Assembly: GCF_017104715.1 (NCBI RefSeq)
Contig: NZ_JAAGPI010000044.1
Location: 1-64,000, forward strand
Direction: 5' to 3'
DNA length: 64,000 bases
Origin: Burkholderia sp. Ac-20365
GTDB lineage: Bacteria > Pseudomonadota > Gammaproteobacteria > Burkholderiales > Burkholderiaceae
A program made the position numbers and the translations under genes. Positions 1 to 8,721 of this stretch are shown here, piece by piece; position 1 is the stretch's first letter; each line of letters starts with the position of its first letter. Below the pieces are notes generated by a model that saw only the letters and a program-made list of their open reading frames with translations, did no database searches and had not been told where the DNA came from.

Positions 1-166
1 TTTTTTTGGCATCGCCTGAAAAACCCTGCCGACTTCACGACCGCGCCGTTTCTGCCGCGGCCCCGCTCCGCTGCGCTCAACACCGCGCTACCGAACGAGG
101 ACGCGAATCTTAGGCCATCACACGCCCCGTGACAAGGGTGTGACGCAAAGATTTTTCAAAGGGTCA

Positions 167-1432
167 CTACCGCGCTGCGTTGGCCACCGCCGGCAACGGA
201 ATCGCATCCGCCATTGCCGAGTAGCCCGCATCGCTAGGATGGATCTGGTCACCGCTATCGAACGAGCGCCGCAAACGCGTCGGATCAGCAGGGTCACGCA
301 GCGCGGCGTCGAAATCGACGACGCCGTCGAACGCGTGACTCGTCCGGATCCATTGATTGACCGCCGTACGCGTCGCCTCGCGTTGCGGCGGCAGCGCCGC
401 CGGCGTCAGCGTCGCGCCGAAAATCCGCACGCCGCGAGCATGCGCTGCCGCAATGACCCGCTTGTAACCCGCGATCAGACTATCCGTCGTTATCTGCGTA
501 TGCGGCGCATCGCAGTCCAAACCGCCATGAGGCGGCATCGCGGCGAAGTTGATGTCGTTGATGCCGATCAGCAGGATCGCCGTTTTCACGCCGGGTTGAG
601 CCAGCACGTCGCGCCCGAACCGCGCCACGAGCGCGTCCCCGTAGCAAGCCGAATCGCTCAGCAGCCGGTTACCGCTGATCCCCAGATTCACAACCGCCAC
701 CGATTTATCGCCGCTTCCCGCCACCCGCCGCGCAAACGCGTCAGGCCAGCGACGGTTCTGATTGATACTCGAGCGCATGCCATCGGTGATCGAGTCGCCG
801 ATCGCCGCAATCGTCGACGACGAAGGCGCCTGGACCTGCAAGCCGGTGACCCATGCGAATTGCGTGAACCGCTGACGATAAGCATCGGCGGAGGAATCGC
901 CGACATGGTTGCCGGGCAACGAAACATAGTTGACCTGGTTCGACACGCGATGCCAGGCGACCAGTTTCTGCTCGCGCCCCATATAACTGCTGAGTGAATA
1001 CGGCTCACCAGCCACGACTTGCACGCGGACGGAATCGCTATCGATCTCTCCATCCGGCGGCACGCTAACTGACGCTTTCCCGCCAAACGTCACCCGCGCC
1101 TCACCGCCCGCCTGCACGGCCGCTCCCGCACCCGATCGCGCGATACGCATATCTTCGATGACAAGCGGCGACTTCCCATACGCGTTACTTATATGGATGC
1201 GCACGACATCACCCGACAGCGTCGGATAAACAATCTGCCGAACGGTACGCCCGGCCACGTCCGGCGCACGGTACAGCGGCGGCGGATTGGAGATTTGCGG
1301 AATCGACTGAAGCGCCGTGGCCCAGGCCGTCACCCAGGGCGACGCGCTTTCCGCAGCCGAGACAGGAACCGACACGAAACAGACAGAAGACAGAACCGCG
1401 CCACATGCGGCGGCAAGAGTACGAAGGGTCAT
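167..1432 (-). CDS. Exported SGNH/GDSL-family hydrolase
   Basis: A 421-residue exported hydrolase of the SGNH (GDSL) esterase superfamily. Residues 1-26 form a signal peptide ending near VSAAES. An N-terminal beta-rich region of about 180 residues precedes the hydrolase domain. Seen in the catalytic domain: block I GDSITDG at 212-218 (nucleophile Ser214), the block II glycine in LGISGNR around 250, block III GIND at 290-293, and block V DQIHPSD at 395-401 with His398. The fold and active site are therefore complete. Members of this subgroup act on carbohydrate or lipid esters, but the substrate cannot be read from sequence. It is divergent from the paa operon across about 170 bp and is probably unrelated to it. 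Confidence 0.88.
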   Translation of the reverse strand: MTLRTLAAACGAVLSSVCFVSVPVSAAESASPWVTAWATALQSIPQISNPPPLYRAPDVAGRTVRQIVYPTLSGDVVRIHISNAYGKSPLVIEDMRIARSGAGAAVQAGGEARVTFGGKASVSVPPDGEIDSDSVRVQVVAGEPYSLSSYMGREQKLVAWHRVSNQVNYVSLPGNHVGDSSADAYRQRFTQFAWVTGLQVQAPSSSTIAAIGDSITDGMRSSINQNRRWPDAFARRVAGSGDKSVAVVNLGISGNRLLSDSACYGDALVARFGRDVLAQPGVKTAILLIGINDINFAAMPPHGGLDCDAPHTQITTDSLIAGYKRVIAAAHARGVRIFGATLTPAALPPQREATRTAVNQWIRTSHAFDGVVDFDAALRDPADPTRLRRSFDSGDQIHPSDAGYSAMADAIPLPAVANAAR

Positions 1433-1538
1433 TGCGACTGATCGGTGAAAAAACGGTGAGAAAAGGTCGAGGACACAAGCCGCCCATTGTGCACGATTGC
1501 ATAGTGCAAACCCCTACCAATCCATCTCGAAAAATTTA

Positions 1539-1566
1539 TTAACCGACCGGACGGTTGGTTTATACT
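1539..1566 (+). promoter_or_regulatory. paa operon promoter with embedded TetR-type operator
   Basis: A candidate -35 (TTAACC, 1539-1544) and -10 (TATACT, 1561-1566) are separated by 16 bp. Between and overlapping them lies the near-palindrome AACCGACCGGACGGTTGGTT (1541-1560), in which 16 of 20 positions are symmetric. A repressor bound there would block RNA polymerase. The TetR-family gene at 6446-7081 is the natural candidate, because PaaR controls paa genes in Burkholderia through this kind of inverted repeat. The pairing with that regulator is inferred. Confidence 0.7.
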
Positions 1567-1603
1567 GCCGAACACACACTTACTCATGACGAGAGCGTTC
1601 GAC

Positions 1604-2602
1604 ATGTACACGCAATCCCTCGACATCCCCGGCAACGTGGCTCCGCTCGACGCGGCCGCCAGTTCGCCCGATCAGGCCCGTTTCGACGCAGTAATGGACG
1701 CCGACGGCAAGATCGAGGCGCAAGACTGGATGCCCGACGCGTACCGCAAGACGCTCGTGCGCCAGATCTCGCAGCACGCGCACTCGGAAATCGTCGGCAT
1801 GCTGCCGGAAGGAAACTGGATCACGCGCGCGCCGAGCCTCAAGCGCAAGGCGATTCTGCTGGCCAAGGTGCAGGACGAAGGCGGCCACGGTCTTTATCTA
1901 TATAGCGCGGCGGAAACGCTCGGTGTCACGCGCGACCAGATGATCGACGCACTGCACGCCGGCAAGGCGAAGTATTCGAGCATCTTCAATTACCCGACGC
2001 CGACCTGGGCGGACGTCGGCGTGATCGGCTGGCTGGTCGACGGCGCGGCGATCATGAACCAGATCCCGCTGTGCCGCTGCACGTACGGTCCGTACGCGCG
2101 TGCCATGATCCGCATCTGCAAGGAAGAGTCGTTCCATCAGCGTCAGGGTTTCGACGCACTGCTCGCGATGATGAAAGGCACCGATGCGCAACGTGAGCTG
2201 GTCCAGCAGGCAGTGAACCGCTGGTGGTTCCCGGTGCTGATGATGTTCGGCCCGAGCGACAAGGACTCCGTGCACAGCAATCAGTCGGCGAAATGGGGCA
2301 TCAAGCGGATCACGAACGACGATCTGCGCCAGAAATTCGTCGACGCAACCGTCGAACAGGCCAAGGTACTCGGCGTCACGCTCCCCGACGAAAACCTCAA
2401 GTGGAACGCAGAACGCGGCCACTACGACTACAGCGACCTCGACTGGGATGAATTCTGGCGCGTGGTCAACGGCGACGGCCCGTGCAACAAGGAACGCCTC
2501 GCGACCCGCGTGAAAGCGCACAACGACGGCGCCTGGGTCCGCGAAGCCGCCCTCGCCCATGCCGAAAAACAGCGCCAGCGCGCGCAGCAACACGCCGCCT
2601 GA
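1604..2602 (+). CDS. paaA: Phenylacetyl-CoA 1,2-epoxidase catalytic subunit PaaA
   Basis: The 332-residue catalytic subunit of the multicomponent monooxygenase PaaABCE, which converts ring-1,2 of phenylacetyl-CoA to the epoxide using O2 and NADPH in the cytoplasm. It is a ferritin-like diiron protein. The expected carboxylate/histidine motifs are visible: SEIVGM (Glu62), DEGGHG (from Asp91) and, further on, KEESFHQ. The ATG at 1604 (MYTQSLD) is preferred to an upstream in-frame ATG at 1586 because family members begin with this sequence. It is first gene of paaABCDE, downstream of the operator at 1541-1560. Length and sequence are typical. Confidence 0.96.
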   Translation: MYTQSLDIPGNVAPLDAAASSPDQARFDAVMDADGKIEAQDWMPDAYRKTLVRQISQHAHSEIVGMLPEGNWITRAPSLKRKAILLAKVQDEGGHGLYLYSAAETLGVTRDQMIDALHAGKAKYSSIFNYPTPTWADVGVIGWLVDGAAIMNQIPLCRCTYGPYARAMIRICKEESFHQRQGFDALLAMMKGTDAQRELVQQAVNRWWFPVLMMFGPSDKDSVHSNQSAKWGIKRITNDDLRQKFVDATVEQAKVLGVTLPDENLKWNAERGHYDYSDLDWDEFWRVVNGDGPCNKERLATRVKAHNDGAWVREAALAHAEKQRQRAQQHAA

Positions 2603-2641
2603 GTGGCGCCCCGAATCTGGAAGGACTGGAAGGAGATAGCG

Positions 2642-2926
2642 ATGAACAAGGAATGGCCGATCTGGGAAGTCTTCGTGCGCAGCAAGCAGGGACTCGACCA
2701 CAAGCATTGCGGCAGCCTGCACGCGTCGGACGCGTCGATGGCGCTGCGCATGGCGCGCGATGTCTACACGCGCCGCCAGGAAGGCGTGAGCATCTGGGTG
2801 GTGCCGTCGTCGGCGATCACGGCATCGGCGCCTGAAGACAAGGCCGAACTGTTCGAACCGGCTGGCGACAAGATTTACCGCCATCCGACGTTCTATCAGT
2901 TGCCCGACGAAGTCAACCACATGTAA
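2642..2926 (+). CDS. paaB: Phenylacetyl-CoA epoxidase subunit PaaB
   Basis: The 94-residue small PaaB subunit of the epoxidase, bridging or stabilising the PaaAC core. The start (MNKEWPIWEV) follows a good ribosome-binding site (GGAAGGAGA) about 7 nt upstream, so an upstream in-frame GTG at 2603 is not needed. The motifs EVFVRSKQGLDHKHCGSLHA and WVVPSSAI are typical of the family. It lies 39 bp after paaA and 9 bp before paaC, so it is co-transcribed. Confidence 0.95.
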   Translation: MNKEWPIWEVFVRSKQGLDHKHCGSLHASDASMALRMARDVYTRRQEGVSIWVVPSSAITASAPEDKAELFEPAGDKIYRHPTFYQLPDEVNHM

Positions 2927-2935
2927 GCGCGCGTC

Positions 2936-3739
2936 ATGGATATCACGCCCCAACACCTCGCCTACGTGCTGCGCCTCGCCGACACCGCGCTGATCCTCGG
3001 ACAGCGCAATGCCGAATGGTGCGGCCACGGCCCGATTCTCGAAGAAGACATCGCGCTGTCGAACATGAGCCTCGATCTGATCGGCCAGGCGCGTCTGCTG
3101 TACACGCACGCTGCCGATCTCGAAAAGAAGCTGACCGGCAAAAACCGCACGGAAGACGACTACGCGTTCTTCCGCGCCGAGCGCGAGTTCGCGAACTACA
3201 CGCTGTCGGAACTGCCGCACGTCGGGCCGCTCGCCGGCACCGCGCACGCGGACAAGGATTACGCCGTCACGATCGTGCGCAACTTCCTGTACTCGACGTT
3301 GATGCTGCATGTCTGGTCGGCGTTGACGGGTTCGTCGGATGAGCAACTGGCCGCGATCGCCGCGAAGTCGATCAAGGAAACGCAGTATCACGTTCACCAT
3401 TCGCATGAATGGCTCGTGCGTTTCGGCGACGGCACGGAAGAATCTCACCGCCGCGCTCAGGCTGCGCTGGATTATCTGATCCCGTACACGCGCGAATTCT
3501 TCAGCGCGGACGCGACGGAAGACGCGATTGCCGCTGCAGGCATCGGTCCGAAGACGTCGGAACTGGAAGCGCTGTGGCTCGACGACGTGCGCGCCGCGCT
3601 CGACGAAGCGACGCTCACGCTGCCGGAACCCGTCAAGCACATTACGACGGGCAAGCACGGCGAGCATTCGGAGCACATGGGCTTCCTGCTCGCCGAAATG
3701 CAGAGCCTCGCGCGCCAGCATCCGGGCGCGACCTGGTAA
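2936..3739 (+). CDS. paaC: Phenylacetyl-CoA epoxidase structural subunit PaaC
   Basis: The 267-residue PaaC protein has the same ferritin-like fold as PaaA but plays a structural role: it forms the PaaAC heterodimer that holds the catalytic subunit. The sequence opens with TPQHLAYVLRLADTALILGQ and contains the helical segments LSNMSLDLIGQAR and KETQYHVHHS expected for the family. The gene sits 9 bp after paaB and 28 bp before paaD. Length is normal and there is no sign of disruption. Confidence 0.95.
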   Translation: MDITPQHLAYVLRLADTALILGQRNAEWCGHGPILEEDIALSNMSLDLIGQARLLYTHAADLEKKLTGKNRTEDDYAFFRAEREFANYTLSELPHVGPLAGTAHADKDYAVTIVRNFLYSTLMLHVWSALTGSSDEQLAAIAAKSIKETQYHVHHSHEWLVRFGDGTEESHRRAQAALDYLIPYTREFFSADATEDAIAAAGIGPKTSELEALWLDDVRAALDEATLTLPEPVKHITTGKHGEHSEHMGFLLAEMQSLARQHPGATW

Positions 3740-3767
3740 TCCGTCGATCCAACAGGTGAGTTCCACG

Positions 3768-4325
3768 ATGACTTCGACCGCTCAAACCGCCACCGCCGCA
3801 TCGAACCACGCGCTTGCTCAGGCGTGGGCCGTGCTCGAGGCTGTGCCCGATCCGGAAATCCCCGTCGTGTCGATCCGCGAACTGGGCATTCTGCGCGATG
3901 TGCGCCGCGCCGCCGACGGCGCGCTCGAAGTCGTCATCACGCCGACCTACTCGGGCTGCCCGGCGATGTCGCAGATCGCGGAAGACATCGGCCTCGCGCT
4001 CGACGCCGCCGGTTTCGGCCCGCATCGCGTCGAAACCGTGCTCGCGCCGGCCTGGACCACCGACTGGATCACCGACGACGCGCGCGAAAAGCTGCGCGCT
4101 TACGGCATCGCGCCGCCGACGGGCAACTGCGGCAGCGGCGAGCAACAGGCTGGATCGAAAGAGAAAGTGATCCGCTTCGTGCCGCGCTCGCTGCCCGCGC
4201 CCGCCTGCACGCGTTGCGGCTCGAAACACACCGAGCGCCTCGCGCAATTCGGCTCGACGGCCTGCAAAGCGCTGTACCGCTGCGTCGACTGCCGCGAACC
4301 CTTCGACTACTTCAAACCGTACTGA
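3768..4325 (+). CDS. paaD: PaaD, Fe-S maturation factor of the epoxidase
   Basis: A 185-residue protein with an N-terminal MIP18/DUF59 domain (VLEAVPDPEIPVVSIRELG) and a C-terminal zinc-ribbon-like tail with two cysteine pairs (CTRCGS and CVDCRE). PaaD is thought to help assemble the iron-sulfur or diiron centres of the complex rather than take part in catalysis. The ATG at 3768 (MTSTAQT) is chosen because it follows the paaC stop by 28 bp. A longer upstream reading would overlap paaC extensively. The stop is 1 bp from the paaE start, so translation is probably coupled. Confidence 0.93.
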   Translation: MTSTAQTATAASNHALAQAWAVLEAVPDPEIPVVSIRELGILRDVRRAADGALEVVITPTYSGCPAMSQIAEDIGLALDAAGFGPHRVETVLAPAWTTDWITDDAREKLRAYGIAPPTGNCGSGEQQAGSKEKVIRFVPRSLPAPACTRCGSKHTERLAQFGSTACKALYRCVDCREPFDYFKPY

Positions 4326-4326
4326 T

Positions 4327-5415
4327 ATGGCCACCCCGCAATTTCATCCGCTGCGCATCCGGGAAGTGCGGCCCGAAACCGCCGATGCGGTCTCCGTCGC
4401 CTTCGAAGTCCCCGTCGAACTGCGCGAGCAGTATCGCTTCACGCAGGGCCAGTTCGTCACGCTGAAGACGCACATCGACGGTGAGGAAACGCGCCGTTCA
4501 TATTCGATCTGCGTCGGCGTCACCGATTACGACCGCGACGGCGAGTTGCGCATCGGCATCAAGCGCGTGCGCGGCGGCCGTTTCTCGAACTTCGCGTTCG
4601 ATACGCTGCAACCCGGCCACACGATCGATGTGATGACGCCCGACGGCCGCTTCTTCACGCACCTGAACGCCGATCACGGCAAGCAATATGTCGCGTTCTC
4701 GGGCGGCTCGGGCATCACGCCTGTGCTGGCGATCGTCAAGTCGACGCTCGAACTCGAGCCACGCAGCACGTTCACGCTGATCTACGGCAACCGCAGCGTC
4801 GACCAGATCATGTTCGCGGAAGAACTCGAAGACCTGAAGAACCGCTTCATGAACCGCTTCGTGCTGTATCACGTGCTGTCGGACGATATCCAGGATGTCG
4901 AGCTGTTCAATGGCGTGCTCGATCAGGCGAAGTGCGCGTCGTTCCTCGAGACGCTGGTGCCGGCGGATTCGATCGACGAAGCGTTCATCTGCGGCCCCGC
5001 GCCGATGATGGACGCTGCCGAAGCCGCGCTGAAAGCCGCCGAGGTGCCGCAGGCGAAGGTGCACGTCGAGCGCTTCGGCACGCCGCTGCCGCAGGCAGGC
5101 GTGCCCGTCGCGGAAATCACCGACGACACGCCCACAGCCGATCTCGAAATCGTGCTCGACGGCAAGAAGCGCAAGCTTCGTCTGCCGTATCAGGGCTTGA
5201 GCGTGCTCGACGTCGGTCTGCGTGCCGGGCTGGCGCTGCCGTACGCGTGCAAGGGCGGCGTCTGCTGCACGTGCCGCGCGAAGGTGCTCGAAGGCGAAGT
5301 GAAGATGGAAAAGAACTACACGCTGGAAGAACACGAAATCCGCGACGGTTTTGTGCTGACCTGCCAGTGCCATCCGATCAGCGACAAGGTCGTGGTCAGC
5401 TACGACGAACGTTGA
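4327..5415 (+). CDS. paaE: Phenylacetyl-CoA epoxidase reductase PaaE
   Basis: The 362-residue reductase that passes electrons from NADPH to the PaaA diiron centre. It has an FAD-binding ferredoxin-reductase domain (RRSYSICVG), an NAD(P)-binding domain (FSGGSGITPVLAI; CGPAPMMDA) and a C-terminal plant-type [2Fe-2S] ferredoxin domain with ACKGGVCCTCRAKV and a final CQCHP cysteine. The domain order FNR then ferredoxin is diagnostic for PaaE. It is the last epoxidase gene of the operon. Confidence 0.95.
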   Translation: MATPQFHPLRIREVRPETADAVSVAFEVPVELREQYRFTQGQFVTLKTHIDGEETRRSYSICVGVTDYDRDGELRIGIKRVRGGRFSNFAFDTLQPGHTIDVMTPDGRFFTHLNADHGKQYVAFSGGSGITPVLAIVKSTLELEPRSTFTLIYGNRSVDQIMFAEELEDLKNRFMNRFVLYHVLSDDIQDVELFNGVLDQAKCASFLETLVPADSIDEAFICGPAPMMDAAEAALKAAEVPQAKVHVERFGTPLPQAGVPVAEITDDTPTADLEIVLDGKKRKLRLPYQGLSVLDVGLRAGLALPYACKGGVCCTCRAKVLEGEVKMEKNYTLEEHEIRDGFVLTCQCHPISDKVVVSYDER

Positions 5416-5613
5416 TGTCGGCGCGGCGCGCGGCATGGCCGAACATGCACGCGTGCCAATGCACCGGATGTGCGCATCGTCGCTTTCGGCGCACACGCGA
5501 TCCGCTTACACTAGGGGCCGCTCGTCACAGGAAAGTCATTCCTGAGGCGAGTGGCCTCTTGCTATTGGACTGAACCGCGCTTCGCATGGCGCCCGGACCG
5601 CCCATCAACGACG

Positions 5614-6429
5614 ATGACGATCATCCACATCACCAACGGCGACGTCGCCGCTGATTCTCTGCGCAAGGCGCTCGGCCTCGCCGGCCGCAACGACGCCGTG
5701 CTGGCGCTGCGCGACGACCTGGCCGCTGGTCCGTTGCAAGGTGTCGATGACACGCAGGATGTGCGCGCGGATTTCTGGCAACGCGTGCTTGGCGACACCT
5801 CGCGCAATTTCGTCGCCGAATTCGAAGCGCAGGCGAAAGCATTGAAGGCCGTGATCGACGGCGCGGAACATGTCGTCGTGTGGCACGGCCAGAGCGCCGC
5901 CGATCAGCTGACGCTGCGCCGTGTGTGTTTCCACTTGCGCGAGATGCCGCAGCGGCTCAACGAAGTGCGCCTGTCGATCGACGACCTGACCGGCGACGCA
6001 AGCGCCCCGCTGCGCCGATCCGATGGAGCGACTTCCGTTGGGATGTTTGCGCCGGATCTGCTGCAAAAACATTTGCCTCGCGCCGCACCCATTTCGGTCT
6101 TGCGCATCGGCAGGCTCGCGCTCGAATGGCAGGAAGTGAAACTCGCCGATGCCGAGCTGCGCCGCTGGCGCGACAACACCTTTACGAGCGGCACGTTCGC
6201 TGACCTCGACGCGCTGATTCTCGAATCCGCCGTCGAGGGCTGGCAGCCGGCCGGGTGCGTCGCCGCTTCCGTCATGACGGCCGACAACGGCTTGCTGGTC
6301 AGCGACAGTCTCGCGTTGTGGCGACTGCGCGAACTCGCTGACGCCGGCCATCTGCAGATACGCGGCGACCTGAACAACTGGCCCTCGCTCGAAATGAACG
6401 TCACACGCGCGACCCTTTCTCCCGTTTAA
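5614..6429 (+). CDS. DUF1835 domain protein of unknown function
   Basis: A 271-residue soluble protein beginning MTIIHITNGDVAADSL, the typical DUF1835 N-terminus (roughly residues 1-130). A DUF3658-like C-terminal half contains short DADALI-type and WRLRELAD motifs. No catalytic residues can be assigned. The ATG at 5614 is preferred to earlier in-frame codons because family members begin at this strand-loop motif. It lies between paaE and the PaaR-like gene (16 bp to the latter), an arrangement I recall as conserved in Burkholderia. That suggests, but does not show, a role linked to phenylacetate metabolism or its control. Confidence 0.8.
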   Translation: MTIIHITNGDVAADSLRKALGLAGRNDAVLALRDDLAAGPLQGVDDTQDVRADFWQRVLGDTSRNFVAEFEAQAKALKAVIDGAEHVVVWHGQSAADQLTLRRVCFHLREMPQRLNEVRLSIDDLTGDASAPLRRSDGATSVGMFAPDLLQKHLPRAAPISVLRIGRLALEWQEVKLADAELRRWRDNTFTSGTFADLDALILESAVEGWQPAGCVAASVMTADNGLLVSDSLALWRLRELADAGHLQIRGDLNNWPSLEMNVTRATLSPV

Positions 6430-6445
6430 GACAACCACAACAATC

Positions 6446-7081
6446 ATGGCCCGTACACGAGCCCCAGACCACGAAAGCCAGCGTGACCAGATTCTCGAAC
6501 TGGCCGCTGCGAAATTCGCTCAAACGAGCTATCCGAGCACATCGATGGCGGACCTTGCCGCGGCGAGCGGCACATCGAAAGCGCGCCTCTATCACTATTA
6601 CGAGAGCAAGGAAGCGATTCTCTTCGACCTGCTCGACCGCTACACGAAGCGCTTGATGCTGATCATCGCCGAGGTGGAAGGCGCGAGCCAGCGACGCGGC
6701 TTAACTGAACGCGAAACATTCGCCGAACTGATCCGCGCGTTTCTTTCCGAATACGAGACCTCGCACAGCCGGCATGTCGCGCTGCTGAACGACGTCAAAT
6801 ATCTGGTCGAATCGCAACGTGAGATCGTCCTGAACCGTCAGCGCGACGTAGTCGCGGCATTTGCGCGGCAACTGGCGCGCGCATACCCGGATCGCGTGAC
6901 GCGCGACAACCAGACCGCGCTCACCATGATGGTTTTCGGGATGATCAACTGGACCTTCACCTGGCTGAAGCCGGGCGGGCGGATGGGCTACAAGGAGTTC
7001 GCGGAGCAGGTGGTCGAAATGGTGGAACACGGGCTCGCCAAGGGGAACGTGCCGACAGGTGCTGCAAGCAGCTCGAATTGA
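6446..7081 (+). CDS. paaR: TetR-family repressor, probable PaaR
   Basis: A 211-residue TetR-family regulator. The helix-turn-helix is at about residues 30-60 (STSMADLAAASGTSKARLY, then HYYESKEAIL). The rest is the helical ligand-binding domain, which probably binds phenylacetyl-CoA as in other PaaR proteins. It is 16 bp after the DUF1835 gene and five genes from the near-palindromic site in the paaA promoter, which it probably represses until inducer accumulates. The assignment rests on position and family. Another TetR function is possible. Confidence 0.8.
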   Translation: MARTRAPDHESQRDQILELAAAKFAQTSYPSTSMADLAAASGTSKARLYHYYESKEAILFDLLDRYTKRLMLIIAEVEGASQRRGLTERETFAELIRAFLSEYETSHSRHVALLNDVKYLVESQREIVLNRQRDVVAAFARQLARAYPDRVTRDNQTALTMMVFGMINWTFTWLKPGGRMGYKEFAEQVVEMVEHGLAKGNVPTGAASSSN

Positions 7082-7308
7082 TGCTGTAGCGCAGCAATTA
7101 CCATGCCGTCGTTGCGACAAGGCGACGCAAGCGACCCTCAACGCACCCCATTAAGTTTCACCGTAAAATCAATTAGATACGAAAATTAGCGCATAATTTT
7201 AGACTGTGCACTCGGCTCGCTTCAGGGTTTTCCCTAGTGAGAATTCGGGTTTTCCATTAGAATGCTTATTGCGGCGCGTCATGCCGCCTAGCTATAGGAG
7301 AACCCATT

Positions 7309-7974
7309 ATGAATAAGCAAACTGTCCGCGCCGCCGAGCCGATCGCTGTCGATCGCCTGCTGAACGTCGCCGGCCGCGCGCCTGTTCTGATCCGGGAACT
7401 CAGCGAAAAAGATCGTGAGCGCCTGCTCAATCACTTCCTCGAACTCGACGAAGACGATCGCCTGCTGCGCTTCGGCCAGGTCACGCCGGATCGCGTCATC
7501 GAAAACTACGTTCGTACACTGGATTTCGGCCGCGACACCGTGTTTGGCGTGTTCGACCGTCATCTGCGACTGGTCGGCGTCGGCCATCTGGCTTATCTGC
7601 CCGCCGAAAGCGGCGCGCGCACGGCTGAGTTCGGCGTGTCGGTGTCGGAAAGCGTGCGCGGTCAGGGCATCGGCACGAAGCTGTTCGAACGCGCCGCGAT
7701 GCGCAGCCGCAATACGCACGTCACCACGCTGTACATCCACTGCCTGTCGCGCAACAGCACGATGATGCACATCGCGAAGAAGGCCGGCATGAAGATCGAA
7801 TACGCGTACGGCGAAGCGGACGCTTATCTGACGCTCGCGCCCGCGGACCAGAACAGCATCATCTCGGAAATGCTGCAGGAACAGGCAGCCGTGTTCGACT
7901 ATGTTCTCAAGCGCCAGGCGCGCAACACGTCGAAGCTGATCGAGTCGTTCATTCCGACCGCGATCGCCGCGTAA
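7309..7974 (+). CDS. GNAT-family N-acetyltransferase
   Basis: A 221-residue protein with one GNAT acetyltransferase domain. The acetyl-CoA pyrophosphate-binding motif is RGQGIGTKL, and the conserved strand before it reads TAEFGVSVSE. The start follows a clear ribosome-binding site (TAGGAGAA). The substrate is unknown; this group is often annotated as an acetyltransferase acting on small amines or protein. It is separated from paaR by about 230 bp and closed by a terminator, so it is probably a single-gene unit. Confidence 0.85.
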   Translation: MNKQTVRAAEPIAVDRLLNVAGRAPVLIRELSEKDRERLLNHFLELDEDDRLLRFGQVTPDRVIENYVRTLDFGRDTVFGVFDRHLRLVGVGHLAYLPAESGARTAEFGVSVSESVRGQGIGTKLFERAAMRSRNTHVTTLYIHCLSRNSTMMHIAKKAGMKIEYAYGEADAYLTLAPADQNSIISEMLQEQAAVFDYVLKRQARNTSKLIESFIPTAIAA

Positions 7975-8001
7975 GCCTCACAGCAACAGAACATCGCCAA
8001 T

Positions 8002-8031
8002 GGGCGGCTCTTGACCGGGCCGCCCTTTTCT
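8002..8031 (+). terminator. Rho-independent terminator after the GNAT gene
   Basis: GGGCGGC (8002-8008) pairs with GCCGCCC (8019-8025), with a loop of about 10 nt, and is followed by TTTTCTTTT. It lies 28 bp after the acetyltransferase stop and just before the convergent Lrp gene ends. Confidence 0.8.
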
Positions 8032-8052
8032 TTTGCGCGGCGCGCTCACCGG

Positions 8053-8568
8053 TCAAAGCGGCAACGCCGTTGTCTCCTTGAACTTCTCCAGCGAAAAGCT
8101 CGACTTCACGTCGATCACCGACGGATGCCGCAGCAACTGGTCCTGCACGAATCGCGAGAAATGCGCCATGTCGCGCACCTGCACGCGCAGCAGATAGTCC
8201 ATGTCGCCCGTCATCGCGTAGCAGGCAACCACTTCCGGCCAGCCTTGCACGGCCACGCGGAACAGTTCCGAATGCGTCGCGCCCGCGCGGCCCGGCGTAC
8301 CATCGGCGCGTGCGCTGAGCGCCGGGCCGCCGCGCTTTTCGAGCCGCACGTTCACGTAGGCGAGCAGATCGAGCCCAAGCATCTGCGAATCGAGCAGCGC
8401 GACATAACCGCGAATCACGCCGATTTCCTCCAGCCGCCGGATGCGCCGCAGACACGGACTCGGCGACAGATTCACCCGTTCGGCGATCTCCTGATTCGAC
8501 AACCGCCCATTTTCCTGAAGGATCGCCAGAATGCGCCGGTCGATCGCATCTATCTCGATTTCAGCCAT
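8053..8568 (-). CDS. Lrp/AsnC-family transcriptional regulator
   Basis: A 171-residue Lrp/AsnC regulator. The N-terminal winged helix-turn-helix covers about residues 7-55 (DRRILAILQENGRLSNQEIA; SPCLRRIRRLEE) and the C-terminal RAM ligand-binding domain contains the conserved MTGDMDYLLRV. Lrp-type proteins sense amino acids. This one is divergent from hppD across about 150 bp, which suggests that it controls tyrosine/phenylalanine catabolism in response to an aromatic amino acid. The ligand is inferred. Confidence 0.9.
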   Translation of the reverse strand: MAEIEIDAIDRRILAILQENGRLSNQEIAERVNLSPSPCLRRIRRLEEIGVIRGYVALLDSQMLGLDLLAYVNVRLEKRGGPALSARADGTPGRAGATHSELFRVAVQGWPEVVACYAMTGDMDYLLRVQVRDMAHFSRFVQDQLLRHPSVIDVKSSFSLEKFKETTALPL

Positions 8569-8721
8569 GTTCTGCCATCCACCCCGGTTTCAGCGCCAGA
8601 AAATAGCCGAAGCGTAGTGTCGGGCGATTAAATTCGCAAGTTTTCTTCCCAAAGCGGCAACTACACTGTTCTTCATCGGGTCGCGCGACGCGCACCGCAC
8701 ACCGGATCTGAGGAGACAGAC

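Noticed and set aside
1..166. Left edge of the window, opening with a T-run
   Set aside because: No gene, terminator stem or RNA fold can be supported in the visible part.
1898..3766. 622-residue minus-strand frame opposite paaA-paaC
   Set aside because: Arginine/valine-rich shadow of strongly conserved plus-strand genes; no motif, start signal or family.
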